64,000 bases of DNA from Bradyrhizobium septentrionale (GCF_011516645.4 NZ_CP088285.1:2870501-2934500); one strand, 5' to 3'; numbered from the stretch's first letter, positions 51,452-63,376 are shown. The notes: generated by a model not told the origin, from the letters alone. Translations and numbers: made by a program.

Positions 51452-52057
51452 ATGACTGATCCGAACCGGGCCAATGACAACACCGAGAATTCGGCGCCGA
51501 CGGGTGAGCCCGTGGTCTCGAAGCCCTACATCATGCCTGACGATCCCGAGGTGGGATCGGCCGAGGCGCTGACCAAGGAACTCGCCGAGGCGCGCGACCG
51601 GACGCTGCGCACGCTGGCCGAGATGGAGAACCTCCGTCAGCGCACCCGCCGCGAGGTTGCCGACGCCAAGACCTATGGCATCACCGGCTTCGCCCGTGAC
51701 GTGCTCGATATCGCCGACAATCTGCAGCGCGCGCTCGACGCCGTGCCGGCCGAGACCAAGGAAGCCGCCGACCCCGGCCTGAAGGCGCTGCTCGAAGGCG
51801 TCGAGCTGACCGAACGTTCGCTGCTCAACACGCTGGAGAAGAACGGCGTCAAGAAGTTCGACCCGATCGGCGAGAAGTTCGATCCGAACTTCCAGCAGGC
51901 GATGTTCGAGGTGCCTGATCCGTCAGTGCCGTCGGGCACCGTGGTGCAGGTCGTGCAAGCCGGCTACATGATCGGCGAGCGCATCCTGCGTCCGGCGCTG
52001 GTCGGCGTCTCGAAGGGCGGCGCCAAGGCCGCCCCAAGCGCCGACATCACCGCCTGA
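51452..52057 (+). CDS. grpE: Nucleotide exchange factor GrpE
   Basis: GrpE opens the DnaK nucleotide pocket. The 201-residue protein has an acidic, disordered N-terminus and the coiled coil with [20 protein letters not shown]. The beta-wing domain carries [40 protein letters not shown] and [10 protein letters not shown]. It is 162 bp downstream of hrcA, same strand. Confidence 0.98.
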   Translation: MTDPNRANDNTENSAPTGEPVVSKPYIMPDDPEVGSAEALTKELAEARDRTLRTLAEMENLRQRTRREVADAKTYGITGFARDVLDIADNLQRALDAVPAETKEAADPGLKALLEGVELTERSLLNTLEKNGVKKFDPIGEKFDPNFQQAMFEVPDPSVPSGTVVQVVQAGYMIGERILRPALVGVSKGGAKAAPSADITA

Positions 52058-52066
52058 TCCAATGTC

Positions 52067-52789
52067 TCACGCGATATCCGACGACTGGATGCGCTTGACG
52101 CCGGCCTTGTCCATGTCGGACCAGGCCTTGGCCAGCGATCCCTGGGTGTCGATGCCGCGGCAGGCATCCTCCACCACAAAGGTTTCGAAGTCGGCCTTGC
52201 GCGCATCGAGCGCGGTCCAGGCCACGCAGAAATCGGTGGCGAGCCCGGCGACGAACACGCGATTGATCTTGCGCGCCGTCAGATAGGCGCCAAGCCCGGT
52301 GGTGGTCTTGCCATCGGCTTCGGTGAAGGCGGAGTAGCTGTCGACGTCCTTGTGAAAACCCTTGCGGATGATCAGCTCGGCCTGCGGAATCGCGAGTTCT
52401 TTCGACAGCGCGGCGCCGTCGGTGCCTTGCACGCAGTGGTCAGGCCACAGCACCTGCTTGCCATAGGCAAGGTCGATGGTCTCGAACGGTTTCTTGCCGG
52501 CATGGACCGAGGCAAAGGAGACGTGGCCGGGCGTGTGCCAGTCCTGCGTCATGACCACATTGGCAAAGCTCTTGGCGATCTTGTTGATCACCGGCACGAC
52601 CTGCTCGCCGTCCTTCACCGCGAGGCTGCCGCCGGGCAGGAAGCAGTTCTGCACGTCGATCACGAGCAGCGCTGAGCCGTCGTCAGGCTTGATCGCGGCC
52701 GCCCAGAGATTCCTGGGAACCAGCGTCGCAAGCGCCATCGAGCCAAGGATCGTGCCAAGGCCTGCAACAATCTGTCGTCGATCCAACAT
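52067..52789 (-). CDS. pncA: Nicotinamidase/pyrazinamidase-like cysteine hydrolase with export signal
   Basis: The catalytic residues of PncA are all present: Asp in LVIDVQNCFLPGG, Lys in IIRKGFHKDVDSYSAF and Cys in GLATDFCVAWTAL, with metal ligands in TQDWHTPGH and the WPDHCVQGT loop. Unlike textbook PncA, the 240-residue protein carries an N-terminal DRRQIVAGLGTILGSMALA signal that looks twin-arginine-like. It would act in the periplasm, salvaging nicotinamide to nicotinate. It is convergent with grpE (9 bp). Confidence 0.9.
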   Translation of the reverse strand: MLDRRQIVAGLGTILGSMALATLVPRNLWAAAIKPDDGSALLVIDVQNCFLPGGSLAVKDGEQVVPVINKIAKSFANVVMTQDWHTPGHVSFASVHAGKKPFETIDLAYGKQVLWPDHCVQGTDGAALSKELAIPQAELIIRKGFHKDVDSYSAFTEADGKTTTGLGAYLTARKINRVFVAGLATDFCVAWTALDARKADFETFVVEDACRGIDTQGSLAKAWSDMDKAGVKRIQSSDIA

Positions 52790-52885
52790 CGCGCCCTCCT
52801 CGCTTTGTGTGATATCGCGCGAGGAGGCTAGTTCCGTTCGCGGAGCTGCGAAAGTCCGATTTTTCTGAGGGCTCGACGAAAGAGA

Positions 52886-53821
52886 TCAGCCGCGCGGCTG
52901 GATGCCGTCGCGCACCGCGCGGAAGCGCGGGAAGGCCTTCTCCCAATCGGTGCGCGGCGAGCTGCCGATGATGCGCATCGAGGTTTGCGCGCCGAACCGC
53001 AGCCACTGCACGATGGTCACCGGGGTGTTGTCCTTGCCGCTGACGGCGTCGATCCGGGTCTCGAAGCCGGCCTGGCCGTCGATACGGATCGGCTCGGACA
53101 TGGTGATCCGCCCGTCGCGCACGCCGGGGATGGTGGTCGCGATCTGCTGGGCGAAGCGGCCGCGATCATCTGGCGTGGCCGGGGCCGAGCCGATGATGCC
53201 AAGCAGCAAGAAGGGCTTGGTCTCGAGGGCCTTCTCGTCGCCGTCGGCCAACAGCAGTGCCGCGCCCGGCGCCAGCATGCGGATATTCTTGAAACCGCTG
53301 AGCTCGGTGACCTTGAACGGCATCATGCCGAGCTGCTCGTCGACCGGCACCTCGTTGCGGATCTGGGCGGTGGCGAACATCTGCCGCACGGCGTCGTCGG
53401 TGTAGATCTTGCTCGCATTCTCCGGCACCTGCACCGCGACATAGCCGGAGAAGGTCGGCCCCGGCAGGATCATGGAATAGCGCCGCACATTGCTGGCGCC
53501 GTCGCGCCCGCTCTCCACCGTGTAGTAGGCAAGGCCGGCCGGCGTCTCGAGGCTCTCGGGCTTGATATTCCCGGTGCCGGCGGGATTGGCCTTGAACGCG
53601 CTCACGACCTCGGCGTAGGCGTCCGCGGGCAGGTCGGCGATCAGGACCTTCACGCCCTGGTCCTCGGTCTCGAAGCCGATGAACGACTTGGCCCGGTTGA
53701 GGCCCACCAGCGGCTTCATCCCGACATGCGCGCCCGGCGGAAACACCACGTCGGCGGCGAAGCCACGACAGGTGGCAGCAATCAGCAAGGCAACCGCAAC
53801 GAGAACTCGAAAAGGCATCAT
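52886..53821 (-). CDS. Exported protein of unknown function
   Basis: The 311-residue product has a signal peptide (MPFRVLVAVALLIAATCRGF, cut after FAA) and a mature domain beginning DVVFPPGAHVGMKPLVGLNR. Conserved-looking blocks are GFETEDQGVKVLIADLPADA, MMPFKVTELSGFKNIRMLAP and IDAVSGKDNTPVTIVQWLRF. Similar proteins occur in Bradyrhizobium but I know no function. ATG 53821 or 53818 is the start. Confidence 0.75.
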   Translation of the reverse strand: MMPFRVLVAVALLIAATCRGFAADVVFPPGAHVGMKPLVGLNRAKSFIGFETEDQGVKVLIADLPADAYAEVVSAFKANPAGTGNIKPESLETPAGLAYYTVESGRDGASNVRRYSMILPGPTFSGYVAVQVPENASKIYTDDAVRQMFATAQIRNEVPVDEQLGMMPFKVTELSGFKNIRMLAPGAALLLADGDEKALETKPFLLLGIIGSAPATPDDRGRFAQQIATTIPGVRDGRITMSEPIRIDGQAGFETRIDAVSGKDNTPVTIVQWLRFGAQTSMRIIGSSPRTDWEKAFPRFRAVRDGIQPRG

Positions 53822-54455
53822 GGGGGGATCTACCGGTTTTGCTTGGTGGCCACGCAACGGGGCCGGTGCAGGGCTGGATGGCCTCTTTCAGTCGGACCGC
53901 TTTTAGCGGTTTTGATGTCCCTGCAACAGGCCACCAAATCTCCGCTCAGGGCCCGCGGGCCCGATTCCATGGGCTTTTCGCCCTGATTGGCTGGCACTTT
54001 TCAGCTTCCCGACGTTTCCACGAGCCCACCGCCTGCGGCGGGCCAGCGGCCAAACAGCGCGCCTCGGCCGTGCGCCGCTCTCGCATACGACGTTTGTGAG
54101 TATTCACTCAACAGCGATGACGTCGCGCGGCGGACGTTCGCGGCCGACGGCGCCCTGAATCATTGCGGATTTGTTAACTTGGCTTGGGCGTAGCTTGGGC
54201 CCGTCTCGGGGCGTGCCTTGGGCTCGCTACGGACTCGCTTCGGGCCTGAACCGGCGCCGCAGTCGGGCTGACACAATCTTTCAAACGTCAGTCTTTTCAG
54301 GCCTCAACGTTGCGTCCAGTCCTTGCGGGCAGGACCCTCTCTCCTATATCAGGCTCACCGTCGCAATATCGCGAGTATGTGAACGTCTGGGGGTTCGGTA
54401 CGGAGCGCCGTCAGGGCCCAACCAACCTGCCGCAACAAATGAGGATATCAAAACC
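53822..54455. other. Intergenic region upstream of dnaK
   Basis: About 630 bp without a credible gene. It contains the divergent promoter for the exported-protein gene and, near the dnaK side, an RpoH-type promoter at 54322-54349 followed by a ~100-base leader. Confidence 0.5.
54322..54349 (+). promoter_or_regulatory. RpoH (sigma-32)-type promoter of dnaKJ
   Basis: CTTG at 54322-54325 and CCTATAT at 54343-54349 are spaced by 17 bases, matching the alphaproteobacterial heat-shock promoter pattern. Transcription would start near 54356, giving about 100 bases before the dnaK ATG. Confidence 0.75.
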
Positions 54456-56357
<1,902 letters not shown>

Positions 56358-56518
56358 GCGGGTTTGAGATGATGACCCTCGCACCAAAGAGCACGCGACG
56401 CGTCTCGGAGGAGTGGGGGTCATTTTTCTTTAAGGCGATCGCTGCATCTTCCAGACAGGCGCAATCCCTACAAGCGCAATCCTTGGCGATGGCGATGAAC
56501 TCCGGACGGAATTGAAGG

Positions 56519-57652
56519 ATGTCGACCAAGCGCTGCTATTACGAGACCCTCGAGGTCGAGCGGAACGCGGACGAGACTAAGCTGAAAACGGCTTTCCGCA
56601 AGCTCGCGATGAAGTGGCATCCGGACAAGAATCCGGGCGACTCCAGCAGCGAGGTCCGGTTCAAGGAAATCAACGAAGCCTATGAGGTGTTGAAGGACGG
56701 CGACAAGCGCGCCGCCTATGACCGCTTCGGCCATGCCGCTTTCGAGCAAGGCATGGGCGGCGGCGGTCCCGGCTTCGGCGCCGGCTTCGCCTCGTCCTTC
56801 TCCGACATTTTCGAGGACCTGTTCGGCATGGCCGGGCAGCGCCGCGGCGGCGGCGGCCGCGAGCGCGGCGCCGACCTGCGCTACAACATGGAGATCACGC
56901 TCGAGGACGCTTTCCAGGGCAAGACCGCGCAGATCGAGATCCCGGTCTCGGTCACCTGCGAATCCTGCTCGGGCACCGGCGCCAAGGCCGGCACCAAGCC
57001 GAAGACCTGCTCGCATTGTGGTGGCGCCGGCCGTATCCGGCAGGCCCAGGGCTTCTTCACGCTGGAGCGGACCTGCCCCGGCTGCCAGGGCCGCGGCCAG
57101 ATGATCGAGGACGCCTGCACCTCCTGCGCCGGTTCCGGCCGGGTGACGCGCGACCGCGCGCTGTCGGTCAACATTCCTCCGGGAGTCGAGGACGGCACCC
57201 GCATTCGTCTCGCCGGCGAAGGCGAGGCCGGTGTCCGCGGTGGCCCGCCCGGCGACCTCTACATCTTCCTGTCGCTGACCACGCATCAATTCTTCCAGCG
57301 CGACGGCGCCGACCTGCACTGCCGCGTGCCGATCTCGATGGTCACAGCGGCACTCGGCGGCGAGTTCGAGGTGCCGACCATCGACAAGGGCAAGACCAAG
57401 GTGAAGGTGCCTTCCGGCACCCAGTCGGGCCGACGATTCCGCATCGCATCAAAGGGTATGCCGGTGCTCCGCTCGCGCCAGACCGGCGACATGTATGTCC
57501 AGGTCGTGGTCGAAACGCCGCAGAATCTGACCAAGAAGCAGCAGGAATTGCTGATGGAGTTCGAAAAGCTGTCGTCCGGTGCAACCCAGCCGGAGGCGGC
57601 GGGTTTCTTCTCTAAGGTCAAGGACTTCTTCGGAAACCGCACCACCCAGTAG
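56519..57652 (+). CDS. dnaJ: Co-chaperone DnaJ (Hsp40)
   Basis: DnaJ delivers substrates to DnaK and stimulates its ATPase. The J domain has the HPD motif in [13 protein letters not shown] Gly-rich linker ([11 protein letters not shown]) follows, and then four zinc knuckles: [24 protein letters not shown] and CTSCAGSG. The 377-residue length is standard. It lies 161 bp after dnaK on the same strand. Confidence 0.99.
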   Translation: MSTKRCYYETLEVERNADETKLKTAFRKLAMKWHPDKNPGDSSSEVRFKEINEAYEVLKDGDKRAAYDRFGHAAFEQGMGGGGPGFGAGFASSFSDIFEDLFGMAGQRRGGGGRERGADLRYNMEITLEDAFQGKTAQIEIPVSVTCESCSGTGAKAGTKPKTCSHCGGAGRIRQAQGFFTLERTCPGCQGRGQMIEDACTSCAGSGRVTRDRALSVNIPPGVEDGTRIRLAGEGEAGVRGGPPGDLYIFLSLTTHQFFQRDGADLHCRVPISMVTAALGGEFEVPTIDKGKTKVKVPSGTQSGRRFRIASKGMPVLRSRQTGDMYVQVVVETPQNLTKKQQELLMEFEKLSSGATQPEAAGFFSKVKDFFGNRTTQ

Positions 57653-57747
57653 TTGTCGTCGCGCTTGACCGTAACGGCTTCGATCTATACGTCTTTATGA
57701 CCGTTTTCTGACAACCGCTCGATTGTGCGGTCCCGCCTGGTAGCGAC

Positions 57748-58350
57748 ATGCCCCTGCAATCGTCCGTGCGTGCGTCGAAGAAGCCCCTCCGTCTCGACGA
57801 CGAGGTTCGTTTTCTCCGTTCATGGATGGAGAAGCCGCTGCATATGGGCGCGGTGATGCCGTCAGGACGGCTGCTGGCCCGCACCATGGCGCAATATGTC
57901 GATGCTGATGCGGAAGGTCCGGTGGTCGAGCTTGGACCCGGCACCGGGGCGATCACCAACGCGCTGATCGAGCATGGCGTCGATCAAAAGCGGCTCGTGC
58001 TGGTCGAATACAATCCCGGTTTCTGCGCATTGCTGCGCGAACGCTATCCGCAGGCCAAGGTGGTCCAGGGTGACGCCTACAGGCTTCGCGATACGCTGTG
58101 GGAGGTGCTGAAGTCTCCGGCCTCCGCGATGGTCTCCGGCCTGCCGCTGGTCACCAAGCCGATGTTGACCCGTCTCAGGCTGGTTCGCGACGCCTTCCTG
58201 GCGCTCGCTCCCGGTGCGCCCTTCGTGCAGTTCACCTATTCGGTGGTGCCCCCGATTCCGAAGTCGCTGCCCGGCGTGTCCACAGAGGCGTCCGAGCGGA
58301 TCTGGATGAACCTTCCGCCCGCGCGGGTCTGGGTGTATCGCAAGGGCTGA
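57748..58350 (+). CDS. pmtA: Phospholipid N-methyltransferase (PmtA type)
   Basis: PmtA methylates phosphatidylethanolamine toward phosphatidylcholine, an important membrane lipid of rhizobia. The 200-residue protein has the SAM-binding motif VVELGPGTGAITNAL and the family segments EKPLHMGAVMPSGRLLARTM, VEYNPGFCALLRERYP and QFTYSVVPPIPKSLPG. A pmtA gene next to dnaKJ is the known Bradyrhizobium arrangement. ATG 57748 lies 95 bp after dnaJ. Confidence 0.92.
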   Translation: MPLQSSVRASKKPLRLDDEVRFLRSWMEKPLHMGAVMPSGRLLARTMAQYVDADAEGPVVELGPGTGAITNALIEHGVDQKRLVLVEYNPGFCALLRERYPQAKVVQGDAYRLRDTLWEVLKSPASAMVSGLPLVTKPMLTRLRLVRDAFLALAPGAPFVQFTYSVVPPIPKSLPGVSTEASERIWMNLPPARVWVYRKG

Positions 58351-58401
58351 TCGCCCTGCGGTGTCGCGCTGGGCGGCGCGCGCCCTAACCGCGATTTCGA
58401 A

Positions 58402-58980
58402 ATGTCCGCGCTGAAAATCCTCGTGATCCCGGGATCGCTTCGATCCGGCTCGCTCAATACGAAGCTGGCTGCCGTGCTGGCACATGAGCTCGCGCAGCTG
58501 GGGGCCGACGTCACGCGCATCTCGCTCGGCGATTTTCCGCTGCCGATCTATGACGGCGACCTGCAGGCGAAATCGGGCGTGCCGCAGCATGCCGTCAATT
58601 TGAAGCGGATGATCGGCGCCCACCATGGCGTCCTGATCGTGACGCCAGAATACAATTCCTCGGTGCCGGCGCTGGTGAAGAACACCATCGACTGGGTAAG
58701 CCGCGTGCAGGATCCGCACGAGGCCCGCGGCCAGGTGTTCCATGGCCGCGCTTTCGCGATCGCAGCCGCATCCGGCAACCGGCTCGGCGGCACGCGCGCG
58801 CTGGCGGCGCTGCGCCTGATCCTGTCGGCGTGCCACGCCACCGTGATCCCGAGCCAGCTCGCGCTGTCATTCGCCGAGCAGGCCTATGACGATATGGATC
58901 ATCTGAAGCACCAGGCCGACATCGACGCGATGCGGGGACTGGTGCGGCAGCTGGTCGACTATTCCCAACGCATGATGTGA
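58402..58980 (+). CDS. NADPH-dependent FMN reductase / quinone reductase
   Basis: The 192-residue flavodoxin-like protein has LVIPGSLRSGSLNTKLAAVL (FMN phosphate loop), DFPLPIYDGDLQ and GVLIVTPEYNSSVPALVKNT, all from the FMN_red family. Members reduce FMN, quinones, azo dyes or chromate; the natural substrate is not deducible. It stands 6 bp before pyrF on the same strand. Confidence 0.92.
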   Translation: MSALKILVIPGSLRSGSLNTKLAAVLAHELAQLGADVTRISLGDFPLPIYDGDLQAKSGVPQHAVNLKRMIGAHHGVLIVTPEYNSSVPALVKNTIDWVSRVQDPHEARGQVFHGRAFAIAAASGNRLGGTRALAALRLILSACHATVIPSQLALSFAEQAYDDMDHLKHQADIDAMRGLVRQLVDYSQRMM

Positions 58981-58986
58981 GGTGAC

Positions 58987-59697
58987 ATGCACCCAGCCAA
59001 GATCGCTCCAAGAGACCGGTTGATTGCAGCGCTCGACCTGCCGTCCGTCGCTAGCGCCGAGGCGATGATCGACAGGCTCGGCGACAGCGTCACCTTCTAC
59101 AAGATCGGTTATCAGCTCGGTTATGCCGGCGGCCTCACGCTCGCGAAGCAGCTCGCAGGCAGCGGCAAGAAGGTGTTTCTCGATCTCAAGCTGCACGACA
59201 TCGGCAATACGGTCGCGCGCGGGGTCGAAAGCGTCGCTGGTCTCGGCGCCACCTTCCTCACCGTGCATGCCTATCCGCAGACCATGAAGGCGGCAGTCGA
59301 GGCGCGCGCCGGCTCTACCCTGAAGATCCTCGCGGTGACGGTGCTGACCTCCTACGATGACAACGATCTTCAGGCCGCGGGCTACCGCCTCAGCGTCTCC
59401 GATCTCGTCGAAGCGCGCGCCAGGCAGGCGCAGGCGCTCGGTGTCGACGGTCTCGTCAGCTCGCCCGAGGAAGCCGCAGCCTTGCGCAAGATCGTGGGCG
59501 TTCAGATGAACCTGGTGACGCCGGGCATCCGCCCCGCGGGCTCCGCGACCGGCGACCAGAAGCGCATCATGACGCCGGCCCGTGCGATCGCCGCCGGCGC
59601 CGACTATCTGGTGGTCGGGCGTCCGGTGATGGAAGCTGCCGATCCGAAGGCCGCAGCCGAAGCCATTCACGCCGAAATCGCCGAGGCGCTCGCCTGA
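58987..59697 (+). CDS. pyrF: Orotidine 5'-phosphate decarboxylase
   Basis: PyrF makes UMP from OMP, the last step of pyrimidine synthesis. The 236-residue barrel has the catalytic set [11 protein letters not shown] (K and D residues of the DxKxxDI motif), LITALD-like [36 protein letters not shown] and VVGRPVMEA. It follows the FMN reductase gene closely. Confidence 0.98.
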   Translation: MHPAKIAPRDRLIAALDLPSVASAEAMIDRLGDSVTFYKIGYQLGYAGGLTLAKQLAGSGKKVFLDLKLHDIGNTVARGVESVAGLGATFLTVHAYPQTMKAAVEARAGSTLKILAVTVLTSYDDNDLQAAGYRLSVSDLVEARARQAQALGVDGLVSSPEEAAALRKIVGVQMNLVTPGIRPAGSATGDQKRIMTPARAIAAGADYLVVGRPVMEAADPKAAAEAIHAEIAEALA

Positions 59698-59719
59698 ACA
59701 ACAACGAGGGAGAACAGAG

Positions 59720-60016
59720 ATGGCGAAGGGATACTGGATTGGACGCGTCGACGTTCACAATGAAGAGGGCTACAAGCCCTACATCGCGGCGAACCCGGCG
59801 ATCTTCCAGAAATTCGGCGGCAAGTTCATTGTTCGCGGCGGCAAGTTCACCGGCGTCGAGGGCCAGAGCCGCTCGCGCAACGTCGTGATCGAATTCCCGG
59901 ACTATCAGACCGCGCTCGCCTGCTACAACTCGCCGGAATACCAGGCCAACCTCAAGGTGCGGCAGCCGCATTCGATCGCCGACCTGATCATCATCGAGGG
60001 GCACGACAGCCCGTAG
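59720..60016 (+). CDS. DUF1330 family protein
   Basis: The 98-residue dimeric ferredoxin-like fold protein MAKGYWIGRVDVHNEEGYKP contains FQKFGGKFIVRGGKFTGVEG and VIEFPDYQTALACYNSPEYQ, the DUF1330 signature. No activity is established. GGGAGAACAGAG precedes the ATG; the gene is 22 bp after pyrF. Confidence 0.95.
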   Translation: MAKGYWIGRVDVHNEEGYKPYIAANPAIFQKFGGKFIVRGGKFTGVEGQSRSRNVVIEFPDYQTALACYNSPEYQANLKVRQPHSIADLIIIEGHDSP

Positions 60017-60075
60017 CCCGGACACCAGGCCGCCGGCTCGATTGCCGGGAACAGCCGTGGGATTCGTCCGTTAGA

Positions 60076-60123
60076 GCCATGATTTCGGCCCGGAAAAGCG
60101 GTTTCCCCTTTTCCGGATCATGC
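60076..60123. repeat. GATCCGGAAAAG palindrome
   Basis: GCCATGATTTCGGCCCGGAAAAG and CTTTTCCGGATCATGC form an inverted pair related to 10633-10677. It lies between the DUF1330 gene and dapB. Confidence 0.7.
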
Positions 60124-60148
60124 TTTATACGGCCTGCAGAGGTGAGCC

Positions 60149-60961
60149 ATGGCTGACATGCGTCTGATTGTTGCGGGAGCCGGCGGCCGGATGGGCCGCA
60201 CGCTGACGCGGGTGATTTCCGAAACCCCGGGGGCGGTGCTGGTCGGCGCGCTGGAAGCGCCGGGCTCGGAGCTGCTCGGCAAGGACGCCGGCGTGCTCGC
60301 CGGCCTTCCCGCCAATGGCGTCGCGCTGTCGGCCGATCTGTGGTCGATGTCGGCGGGCGCCGACGGCATCCTGGATTTCACCGTACCGGCCGCGACCATC
60401 GCCAATGTCGCGATCGCGGCCGAGCGCGGCCTCGTCCACGTCATCGGCACCACCGGCATGTCGCAGTCCGACGATGCGGTGATCCGGAGCGTCACCGACC
60501 GTGCCATCGTCGTGAAGTCGGGCAATATGAGCCTCGGCGTCAATCTGCTCGCCGCGCTGGTCAAGCGCGTCGCGCAATCGCTCGACCAGAGTTTTGACAT
60601 CGAAATTCTCGAGCTGCACCACAAGTCCAAGATCGATGCGCCGTCGGGCACCGCCCTGATGCTCGGCGAAGCCGCCGCTGCCGGACGCAAGATCGCGCTC
60701 GATCAGCATTGGGCGCGGGGCCGCGATGGCCTGACCGGCGCGCGGCGTGCGGGCGATATCGGCTTTGCCTCGTTGCGCGGCGGCACCGCGGCCGGCGATC
60801 ACAGCGTGATCTTTGCCGGTCCCTCGGAGCGCATCACGCTGTCGCATCATGCCGAGGACCGCGCGCTGTTCGCGCAGGGCGCGCTGAAGGCGGCGCTGTG
60901 GGCACATGGCAAGAAGCCCGGCATGTACTCGATGGCCGACGTGCTCGGGTTGAGCGACTGA
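60149..60961 (+). CDS. dapB: 4-hydroxy-tetrahydrodipicolinate reductase
   Basis: DapB reduces hydroxytetrahydrodipicolinate with NAD(P)H on the path to diaminopimelate and lysine. The Rossmann loop is [18 protein letters not shown], the catalytic segment [20 protein letters not shown] carries the HHxxKxDxPSGTA motif, and [20 protein letters not shown] closes it. 270 residues, normal length. Confidence 0.98.
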   Translation: MADMRLIVAGAGGRMGRTLTRVISETPGAVLVGALEAPGSELLGKDAGVLAGLPANGVALSADLWSMSAGADGILDFTVPAATIANVAIAAERGLVHVIGTTGMSQSDDAVIRSVTDRAIVVKSGNMSLGVNLLAALVKRVAQSLDQSFDIEILELHHKSKIDAPSGTALMLGEAAAAGRKIALDQHWARGRDGLTGARRAGDIGFASLRGGTAAGDHSVIFAGPSERITLSHHAEDRALFAQGALKAALWAHGKKPGMYSMADVLGLSD

Positions 60962-61007
60962 GATCGCCCGACGAGATCAAATCCAGCTAAGCGAAACGGA
61001 ATCTGAA

Positions 61008-61631
61008 ATGAGTGATCGTCTTCTTGTGCTCGTTCGTCACGGTCAGAGCGAATGGAATCTGAAGAACCTGTTCACCGGGTGGAAGGACCCTGATCTCACC
61101 GAGCAGGGCGTCGCCGAGGCCAAGGACGCCGGCCGCAAGCTGAAGGCGCAGGACCTGTCGTTCGACGTTGCCTTCACCTCCGACCTGACGCGCGCGCAGC
61201 ACACGCTGAAGCTGATGCTCGCCGAGATCGGCCAGACCGGATTGCCGACCACGAGGAATCTGGCGCTCAATGAACGCGACTATGGCGATCTCTCCGGCCT
61301 CAACAAGGACGACGCCCGCAAGAAGTGGGGCGAGGACCAGGTCCTGATCTGGCGCCGTTCCTACGACGTGCCGCCGCCCGGCGGCGAAAGCCTGAAGGAC
61401 ACGCTGGCGCGCACGCTGCCCTATTATGTGCAGGAGATCCTGCCCGGCGTGCTGCGCGGCCAACGCACGCTGATCGCCGCCCACGGCAATTCGCTGCGCG
61501 CGCTGATCATGGTGCTGGAGAAGCTTTCGCCGGAGCAGATTCTCAAGCGCGAGCTCGCGACCGGCGCTCCGGTGGTCTATCGGCTCAACGCCGATTCCAC
61601 GGTTGCATCGAAGGTCGATCTCGCGGCGTAG
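61008..61631 (+). CDS. gpmA: 2,3-bisphosphoglycerate-dependent phosphoglycerate mutase
   Basis: GpmA interconverts 3- and 2-phosphoglycerate. [20 protein letters not shown] carries the phosphohistidine [43 protein letters not shown] and [13 protein letters not shown] (second catalytic His) follow. The 207-residue length is the short alphaproteobacterial form. Confidence 0.97.
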   Translation: MSDRLLVLVRHGQSEWNLKNLFTGWKDPDLTEQGVAEAKDAGRKLKAQDLSFDVAFTSDLTRAQHTLKLMLAEIGQTGLPTTRNLALNERDYGDLSGLNKDDARKKWGEDQVLIWRRSYDVPPPGGESLKDTLARTLPYYVQEILPGVLRGQRTLIAAHGNSLRALIMVLEKLSPEQILKRELATGAPVVYRLNADSTVASKVDLAA

Positions 61632-61658
61632 GCTGAGGAGGCGATCAGCCTCTTCGAT

Positions 61659-61764
61659 CCGTCATCCTGAGGAGCGCGAAGCGCGTCTCGAAGGATGCAC
61701 GGCCACTGGCCGGGCCGTCGACCCTTCGAGACGCGCGCATAAGCGCGCTCCTCAGGGTGACGGT
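61659..61764. repeat. Bradyrhizobial palindromic repeat (GTCATCCTGAGG type)
   Basis: CCGTCATCCTGAGGAGCGCG and CGCGCTCCTCAGGGTGACGG form the outer arms, and TCTCGAAGGATGCACGG and GACCCTTCGAGA the inner arms. It is the counterpart of 1590-1695 and lies between gpmA and the convergent AraC-MGMT gene. Confidence 0.85.
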
Positions 61765-61793
61765 GAGAGGCCGGACGCTTCGCTTGAAGACGA

Positions 61794-62690
61794 TCAGTGC
61801 AAGCCCACCTGGCCGGCTTCCCAGCCGAGCATTGCCTGCTTGCGGGTGATGCCCCAGTGATAGCCGGTCAGCGCACCGCTCTTGCCGAGTGCGCGATGGC
61901 AGGGCACCACGAACGACACCGGGTTGCGGCCGACCGCGGCGCCGACGGCGCGCGAGGCCTTCGGGTTGCTGATCTTGCAGGCGATGTCGGAATAGCTCAC
62001 CGCGCGACCCATCGGCACTTTGAGCAGCGTTTCCCACACCCGCACCTCGAAGTCGGTGCCGATCAGGACCACGCGCAGGGGCTGGTCCGCCCGCCACAGC
62101 CGTGTATCGAACACGCGCTGCGCCAGTGCGGTGGTGCCGCCGGTGTCCTCGACAAAGGTCGCGTTCGGCCAGCGCCGCTTCATGTCGGCAAATGAGGTCT
62201 GCTCATCGCCGGGATCGGCGAAGGCAAGCCCAGCGAGCCCGCGGTCCGTTGCGATCACGATCGCGGTGCCGAACGGCGAGGGATGGAAGCCGTAGCGCAG
62301 CGTCATGCCGCCGCCGCCGGTCTTCCATTCGCCGGGCGACATCGCCTCATGCGTGACGAACAGATCGTGCAGCCGTCCCGGCCCCGACAGGCCCGAGTCG
62401 AGCGCCGCGTCGAGCACGCTTGCGGAATCGCGCAGCAGGTGCTTGGCGTGATCGAGCGTCAGCGCCTGCATGAAAGCCTTCGGCGTCAGCCCGGCCCAGC
62501 GGCGGAACAGATGGTGCAGTTCATCGGGCGTGACGGCGGCGGCATCCGCCATCGCTTCGATGGTCGGCTGCGTGCGCCATTGCTCCGAGATGAACGCGAT
62601 GGCGCGCCGCACCGAATCATAGTCGCGCAGCGCGGCGTTCTGGGGGCCCGGCTTGGCTAGGCGCTGGTCATGTATGGCGAGTGTCATCAT
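61794..62690 (-). CDS. AraC helix-turn-helix fused to methylated-DNA cysteine methyltransferase
   Basis: An AraC-type DNA-binding domain (about residues 25-110; MADAAAVTPDELHHLFRRWA, GLTPKAFMQALTLDHAKHLL) is joined to an O6-alkylguanine methyltransferase domain (about 125-298). The acceptor Cys is in VVPCHRALGKSGALTGYHWG. It lacks the N-terminal zinc Ada domain that senses phosphotriesters in E. coli Ada, so control by self-methylation must differ. ATG 62690 or 62687 is the start. Confidence 0.93.
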   Translation of the reverse strand: MMTLAIHDQRLAKPGPQNAALRDYDSVRRAIAFISEQWRTQPTIEAMADAAAVTPDELHHLFRRWAGLTPKAFMQALTLDHAKHLLRDSASVLDAALDSGLSGPGRLHDLFVTHEAMSPGEWKTGGGGMTLRYGFHPSPFGTAIVIATDRGLAGLAFADPGDEQTSFADMKRRWPNATFVEDTGGTTALAQRVFDTRLWRADQPLRVVLIGTDFEVRVWETLLKVPMGRAVSYSDIACKISNPKASRAVGAAVGRNPVSFVVPCHRALGKSGALTGYHWGITRKQAMLGWEAGQVGLH

Positions 62691-62741
62691 GGTGTCTGAT
62701 TTAGGAGCCATGGCGCATCCAAACCACCCGATTTCTGACAA

Positions 62742-62786
62742 GCATGATCCGGAAAAGTGGGGACCGGTTTTCCGACAAGATCATGC
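62742..62786. repeat. GATCCGGAAAAG palindrome
   Basis: GCATGATCCGGAAAAGTGG ... CCGGTTTTCCGACAAGATCATGC is the same family as 10633-10677. It sits between the AraC-MGMT gene and DUF2244. Confidence 0.8.
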
Positions 62787-62800
62787 TCAAATGAGCTTAC

Positions 62801-63376
62801 TCAAGCGATGGGGTTGTAGGTCGGGCCGCGTTTCGCGGTGTTCAGCGCCGCCGTCAAGGCTTTGGAAAAGCTAGCCTTTTCATCGGGGCTGAGGAAGCTG
62901 CCGATGCTGATCCGGCGGCCCCGGGACACCAGATAAAGCCGCTCGATGCCGAATTCTTCGTGCGAGATCTGCTCGAACCGCACCCAGAGCGGATTGAGCA
63001 CCCATTCCGCCACATGGCCGCGGTGACTGATCCGGCGGACCCGCAGTTCCGACGGCGTCACCGTGATCTCCTCGCTCGCTCTGGCGGTACGGAAATTGAC
63101 CTTGAACGCCCAGTAGATCACCAGCACGTCGAGCCAGAAGAAGCCGAAGATCGGCCAGGCGCCCAGCCACCAGAACACCACGCCGGCGATGAAGCTGACC
63201 ACGGTGACGAACGACATCAGCACGATAAAGCCCGTGCGGTTCAGCGAGCGGTGCGGCGTCAGCAATGCCGAGAACAGCTTTGGCTCGGCCCCGGCGTCAT
63301 CAGCCTCGAGGTCACCAGTCTCAACATTACTGGCCCTGAGGTCGTCGCTCGGATCAAAGTCGTTGCCTGCGGTCAT
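62801..63376 (-). CDS. DUF2244 family membrane protein
   Basis: The 191-residue protein has an acidic start, then LFSALLTPHRSLNRTGFIVL, two membrane helices (about 49-90) and the DUF2244 tail VTPSELRVRRISHRGHVAEW, WVRFEQ and VSRGRRISIGSFLSPDEKA. Function is unknown; the fold is a small integral-membrane protein. It diverges from nth across 22 bp. Confidence 0.92.
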   Translation of the reverse strand: MTAGNDFDPSDDLRASNVETGDLEADDAGAEPKLFSALLTPHRSLNRTGFIVLMSFVTVVSFIAGVVFWWLGAWPIFGFFWLDVLVIYWAFKVNFRTARASEEITVTPSELRVRRISHRGHVAEWVLNPLWVRFEQISHEEFGIERLYLVSRGRRISIGSFLSPDEKASFSKALTAALNTAKRGPTYNPIA

